From positions 2,170,001 to 2,234,000 of the forward strand of contig NZ_JACIFP010000001.1 of the NCBI RefSeq assembly GCF_014197435.1: a stretch of 64,000 bases of DNA, written 5' to 3'. The position numbers and the translations under genes are program-made. Within the stretch, counting starts at the first letter, position 1, and the number at the start of each line of letters is the position of its first letter. Positions 61,204 through 64,000 of the stretch are shown here, piece after piece. The notes under the pieces are model-generated. The model had not been told where the DNA came from, did not search any database, and worked only from the letters and a program-made list of their open reading frames with translations. This DNA is from Gordonia humi. Its GTDB lineage: Bacteria > Actinomycetota > Actinomycetes > Mycobacteriales > Mycobacteriaceae.

Positions 61204-61695
61204 TCAGGAGTGGTACGGCTCAGCGCTGACGAGCGTGACCGTGACCGTGGCGCCGCTCGGCACCGTGTAGCTGCGGCTCTCGCCGACGGTCGCGTCGATG
61301 ATCGCCGCACCGAGCGGGGAACTCGGCGAGTAGATCTCGAGGTCGCTGGACGACCCCTCTTCGCGTGTGGCGATCAGGAAGGTCTCCTTGTCGGACTCGT
61401 CGCCGTCGTAGTAGACGGTGACGACCGAGCCCGGAAGGGCGACGCCCGACTGAGTCGGCGCCTCGCCGACCTTGGCGTTGTTCAGCAGATCCTGCAGCTG
61501 GCGAATGCGCGCCTCCTGCTGTCCCTGCTCCTCACGGGCTGCATGGTAGCCGCCGTTCTCCTTGAGGTCGCCTTCTTCACGACGCTCATTGATCTCGGCG
61601 GCAATGACTGGGCGATTCGCGATCAGCGAATCCAGCTCACCCTTCAGGCGGTCGTACGACTCGGGCGTCAACCAGGTCACCTGGGAATCAGTCAT
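61204..61695 (-). CDS. greA: Transcription elongation factor GreA
   Basis: A 163-residue GreA. The N-terminal coiled coil carries the acidic tip [20 protein letters not shown] that stimulates transcript cleavage in backtracked RNA polymerase, and the C-terminal FKBP-like domain includes [20 protein letters not shown]. Length is normal. AAAGGAGACC before the ATG is a strong ribosome site. Position between metB and the DUF4307 gene matches M. tuberculosis, with insertions on both sides. Confidence 0.96.
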   Translation of the reverse strand: MTDSQVTWLTPESYDRLKGELDSLIANRPVIAAEINERREEGDLKENGGYHAAREEQGQQEARIRQLQDLLNNAKVGEAPTQSGVALPGSVVTVYYDGDESDKETFLIATREEGSSSDLEIYSPSSPLGAAIIDATVGESRSYTVPSGATVTVTLVSAEPYHS

Positions 61696-61741
61696 CGTGG
61701 TCTCCTTTGCTGTCCGCGAATGGACTGCTCTAAATGCAGCA

Positions 61742-61765
61742 GCACGACCTCTCGCGAGGTCGTGC
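61742..61765 (-). terminator. Hairpin between the VUT gene and greA
   Basis: GCACGACCTC and GAGGTCGTGC form a perfect 10-base stem; on the minus strand the loop is GCGA, a GNRA type. It follows the VUT stop by 28 bases, so it may end that transcript. It also starts one base after the predicted greA transcription start, so it would cap the greA leader. Confidence 0.75.
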
Positions 61766-61772
61766 GCCGTTC

Positions 61773-61778
61773 ATCATA
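61773..61778 (-). promoter_or_regulatory. -10 box of greA
   Basis: TATGAT on the minus strand, a near-consensus -10 box. The start would be near 61766, giving a 70-base leader that begins with a hairpin. Confidence 0.55.
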
Positions 61779-61792
61779 TCAGTTCGTGTGGT

Positions 61793-62545
61793 TCAAGGCA
61801 CACGCGGCGAAGTGTGGTCGCCGTTCATCAGAGCCTCACGATACGACGGCTCGGCCCGTTTGAGGAAACCCACGACCGCATACGTGATGGGCATGACAAC
61901 CACTTCGACGAGGGTCTTCCACACGAAACCGATCACCACGTAGTTGATGAAGTCCGACCATGTGCTGATGCCGATCGCCGTGGCCGCGATGGAGCAGAAC
62001 ACCAGCGTGTCGAAGAACTCGCCGACGACGGTCGAGGAGATCAGACGTGCCCACAGGTGTCGCTCGCCGGCTCGTTCCTTCATCTTGACCAGCACGTACG
62101 AGTTCAGCAGCTCGCCGACGACGTAGCCGGCAAGGCCGGCGGCGACGATCTGCGGAACCGACCCGAGGACGGTGTCGAACGACGACTGGCCGTCGTAGAA
62201 GTCGGCGGCGGGCAGTTTGATGGCGATCCAGAAGCACAGCGAGGCGAGCAGGATCACGACGAAGCCCGCCGCGACGGTGCGACGCATCGCCCGGAAGCCG
62301 TACACCTCGCTGATCACGTCGCCGATCACGTAGCTGAGCGGGAACATGAAGAACGCGCCGTCGGTCACCAGTCCGTTGACGTGCAGCGGTCCGAGGTCGA
62401 AGTGCAGCCAGCCGTCGAACAGCACGACGGCCTTGGTCGCCGCGATGTTGCTGATCAGCATGATGCCGACGAACAACGCGGTCAGAATCGGAAAGTACGG
62501 GCTGGAGATGCGCGCGAAGACGGCGCGCCCGACGGTGGTGGTCAT
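61793..62545 (-). CDS. VUT-family transporter (queuosine-precursor, YhhQ-like)
   Basis: A 250-residue protein with six or seven helices and the family motifs LISNIAATKAV, GDVISEVYGFRAMRR and VGELLNSYVLVKMK. YhhQ-type members import queuosine precursors. No queuosine biosynthesis gene and no preQ1 riboswitch is seen nearby. The ATG overlaps the DUF4307 stop (ATGA), so it is co-transcribed with it. Confidence 0.88.
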   Translation of the reverse strand: MTTTVGRAVFARISSPYFPILTALFVGIMLISNIAATKAVVLFDGWLHFDLGPLHVNGLVTDGAFFMFPLSYVIGDVISEVYGFRAMRRTVAAGFVVILLASLCFWIAIKLPAADFYDGQSSFDTVLGSVPQIVAAGLAGYVVGELLNSYVLVKMKERAGERHLWARLISSTVVGEFFDTLVFCSIAATAIGISTWSDFINYVVIGFVWKTLVEVVVMPITYAVVGFLKRAEPSYREALMNGDHTSPRVP

Positions 62546-63000
62546 GCGGCGGGCTTCAGATACGGGGGAACGGATGTGCTGCAGCCGAAGACCTCACCGA
62601 TGACGGCGGGTTCCGACGTGTGCACCTCGGTCTTGGCGCCGACCTGCGTCTCGCCGCCCGCGGGCACGAGGACTTCGCGGCGACCGACCTCGGCGCCGTC
62701 CTGATTGCGGGCGCGCACGACGCAGGCGACGGCCTCGTCGGGATCGGCCCGGTTCACCGTGTACTGCACCGACACGGTGTCCGACGACACGATCTCGAAG
62801 GCGGTCGCGTCGCCCGACACCGCCGGATCGGCGAATCGGTCGTACGCGAAATACGCGATGGCGACTCCGATCACAACGACGCCGATCGAGAGCACGTAGA
62901 ACCATCGTTTCCTGCTCGATGGAGTCTGTTCGGTCGGATATGTCGCGCGGGGACCGCTGTGCGGGGTGGGGCCGATGCCGCCCCCGTCTGAACTGCTCAC
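62542..63000 (-). CDS. DUF4307 membrane protein
   Basis: A 152-residue protein. A Pro/Ser-rich cytosolic N-terminus of about 30 residues precedes one membrane helix (FYVLSIGVVVIGVAIAYFAY), then an extracellular domain with two cysteines (AVACVVRAR and VFGCSTS). It matches the position and layout of M. tuberculosis Rv1081c as I recall. Function unknown. The GTG start is divergent from mca. Confidence 0.85.
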   Translation of the reverse strand: MSSSDGGGIGPTPHSGPRATYPTEQTPSSRKRWFYVLSIGVVVIGVAIAYFAYDRFADPAVSGDATAFEIVSSDTVSVQYTVNRADPDEAVACVVRARNQDGAEVGRREVLVPAGGETQVGAKTEVHTSEPAVIGEVFGCSTSVPPYLKPAA

Positions 63001-63048
63001 GTGTCAATACCTACCATGAGTACTAACAGCGAGCGAAGGTGAGGAAGC

Positions 63049-63930
63049 GTGAGCGAACACGCGAACGGTCTGCGTCTCATGGCCGTGCACGCACATCCCG
63101 ATGACGAATCGAGTAAGGCGGCCGCGACCTTGGCGAAGTACGCCGCCGAGGGACACGACGTGATGGTCGTGACCCTCACGGGCGGCGAGCGCGGCGACGT
63201 GCTCAACCCGGCGATGGACCGTCCGGGCGTGCTGGAGAATCTGCCGGAGGTGCGACGCGAGGAGATGGCGAAGGCCGCGGCCGCACTGGGCGTGCAACAC
63301 CACTGGCTCGGCTACATGGACTCCGGTCTGCCCGAGGGCGATCCGATGCCGCCCCTGCCGGAGGACTGTTTCGCACTGGTGCCGCTCGAGGAGTCGACCG
63401 GCCGTCTCGTCGAAGTGATCCGTTCGTTCCGGCCGCACGTGATCATCACCTACGACGAGAACGGCGGCTATCCGCATCCAGACCACATCCGCTGCCACGA
63501 GGTCTCGGTCGCGGCGTTCGACGCCGCAGGCGATGCCGAGCAGTACCCGGACGCCGGCGAGCCGTGGACTCCGCTGAAGCTGTACTACACGCACGGATTC
63601 ATTCGTGCCCGCATCAAGCGGTTCGCCGAGGCCTTCGACGCCGAGGGCCGGGAGAACCCGTTCGCCGAATGGCTGAGCAAGTGGAGGACCGACCAGGGCG
63701 ATCTGATGGCGCGAGTGACCACCCAGGTCACCTGCGGCGACTACTTCGGTCAGCGCGATGACGCGCTCCGCGCCCACGCCACCCAGGTGGACCCGAACGG
63801 ATTCTTCTTCGCGGTGCCGCTGGAGTGGCAGCGGGAGATGTGGCCGACCGAGGAGTTCGAGTTGGCCCAGACGAGGGTGAAGACGTCGATCCCCGAGACC
63901 GACCTCTTCGCGGGAATCGAGCAGGTATGA
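63049..63930 (+). CDS. mca: Mycothiol S-conjugate amidase
   Basis: A 293-residue LmbE-like zinc hydrolase. Metal ligands are in AHPDDE (15-20) and the [11 protein letters not shown] segment. It cleaves mycothiol-toxin conjugates to a mercapturic acid and glucosaminyl-inositol, so it is a detoxification enzyme and a marker of mycothiol-producing actinobacteria. GAGGAA is just upstream of the GTG start. Its stop overlaps the next gene (ATGA). Confidence 0.94.
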   Translation: MSEHANGLRLMAVHAHPDDESSKAAATLAKYAAEGHDVMVVTLTGGERGDVLNPAMDRPGVLENLPEVRREEMAKAAAALGVQHHWLGYMDSGLPEGDPMPPLPEDCFALVPLEESTGRLVEVIRSFRPHVIITYDENGGYPHPDHIRCHEVSVAAFDAAGDAEQYPDAGEPWTPLKLYYTHGFIRARIKRFAEAFDAEGRENPFAEWLSKWRTDQGDLMARVTTQVTCGDYFGQRDDALRAHATQVDPNGFFFAVPLEWQREMWPTEEFELAQTRVKTSIPETDLFAGIEQV

Positions 63931-64000
63931 GTCTGTCAGCATGGGCGAGCAGCGCGGTGGTGCTGGCGGCCGATCAGGAGCCCAAGGGCCCCGAGTTCGG
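63927..64000 (+). CDS. Start of a small membrane protein, Rv1083-like (partial)
   Basis: The first 24 codons ([20 protein letters not shown] then GPEF) begin in the mca stop codon and run off the window. The GPEFG opening is what I recall of the short conserved membrane protein following mca in mycobacteria (Rv1083). The membrane helix itself is outside the window. Confidence 0.6.
   Translation, partial: MSLSAWASSAVVLAADQEPKGPEF

Noticed and set aside
62546..62620. preQ1 riboswitch before the VUT transporter
   Set aside because: The VUT start overlaps the upstream coding region by four bases, leaving no leader for a riboswitch.

Overview
The window is GC-rich, gene-dense actinobacterial chromosome. 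Several things point to the Mycobacteriales, most like Gordonia or a close relative: two MspA-type porins, a mycothiol conjugate amidase, an MmpL transporter, an F420-type luciferase-like oxidoreductase, a secreted cutinase-like hydrolase and a KstR-type operator. The genus is inferred from gene content only.

Layout. 1-1761: end of a siderophore uptake operon (permease tail, ATPase, siderophore-interacting reductase). 1805-3208: class II fumarase. 3273-4397: DauA-like D-amino-acid dehydrogenase. 4452-16686: a minus-strand operon for aerobic CoA-dependent benzoate breakdown (benzoate-CoA ligase, BoxB epoxidase, BoxC lyase, BoxD aldehyde dehydrogenase, beta-oxidation enzymes). The fused reductase BoxA appears to be replaced by a separate 7Fe ferredoxin and a ferredoxin-NADP reductase. 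A PaaX-family regulator and two palindromes lie upstream. 18150-22695: an acetate-transporter-like membrane protein, an aldehyde dehydrogenase, an AcoR-type regulator and a decayed SDR gene. 22976-31436: class I fumarase, patatin, MalY-type lyase, DinB-like protein, small envelope proteins, an APH(6)-like kinase, an LLM oxidoreductase and a P450. 31509-40005: two MpaB-like oxygenases, two DHA2 drug exporters, a quinone reductase, a cutinase-like hydrolase, a tRNA-Leu(UAA) and a TetR regulator. 40112-48090: a DUF559 endonuclease-like gene, a FrnE-like DsbA protein, a KstR-linked gene pair, MmpL plus TetR, and a BI-1/YccA protein. 48166-51927: a four-gene osmoprotectant ABC transporter. 51995-54649: CinA and two MspA porins. 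55120-64000: thiolase, cbs, metB, greA, a DUF4307 protein and mca, in the order I recall from M. tuberculosis Rv1074c-Rv1083, interrupted by a second DUF559 gene, an SRPBCC/XRE pair and a VUT transporter.

Most unusual: the two DUF559 paralogues (40112-41011 and 59070-59972) share a conserved block before their start codons, and each sits between two hairpins of one sequence family; only one other copy of that family was found in the window. Eleven genes lack a Shine-Dalgarno sequence and have a TANNNT box exactly 6-7 bases before the start codon, the geometry of leaderless transcription. Many intergenic regions carry perfect palindromes that look like operators.
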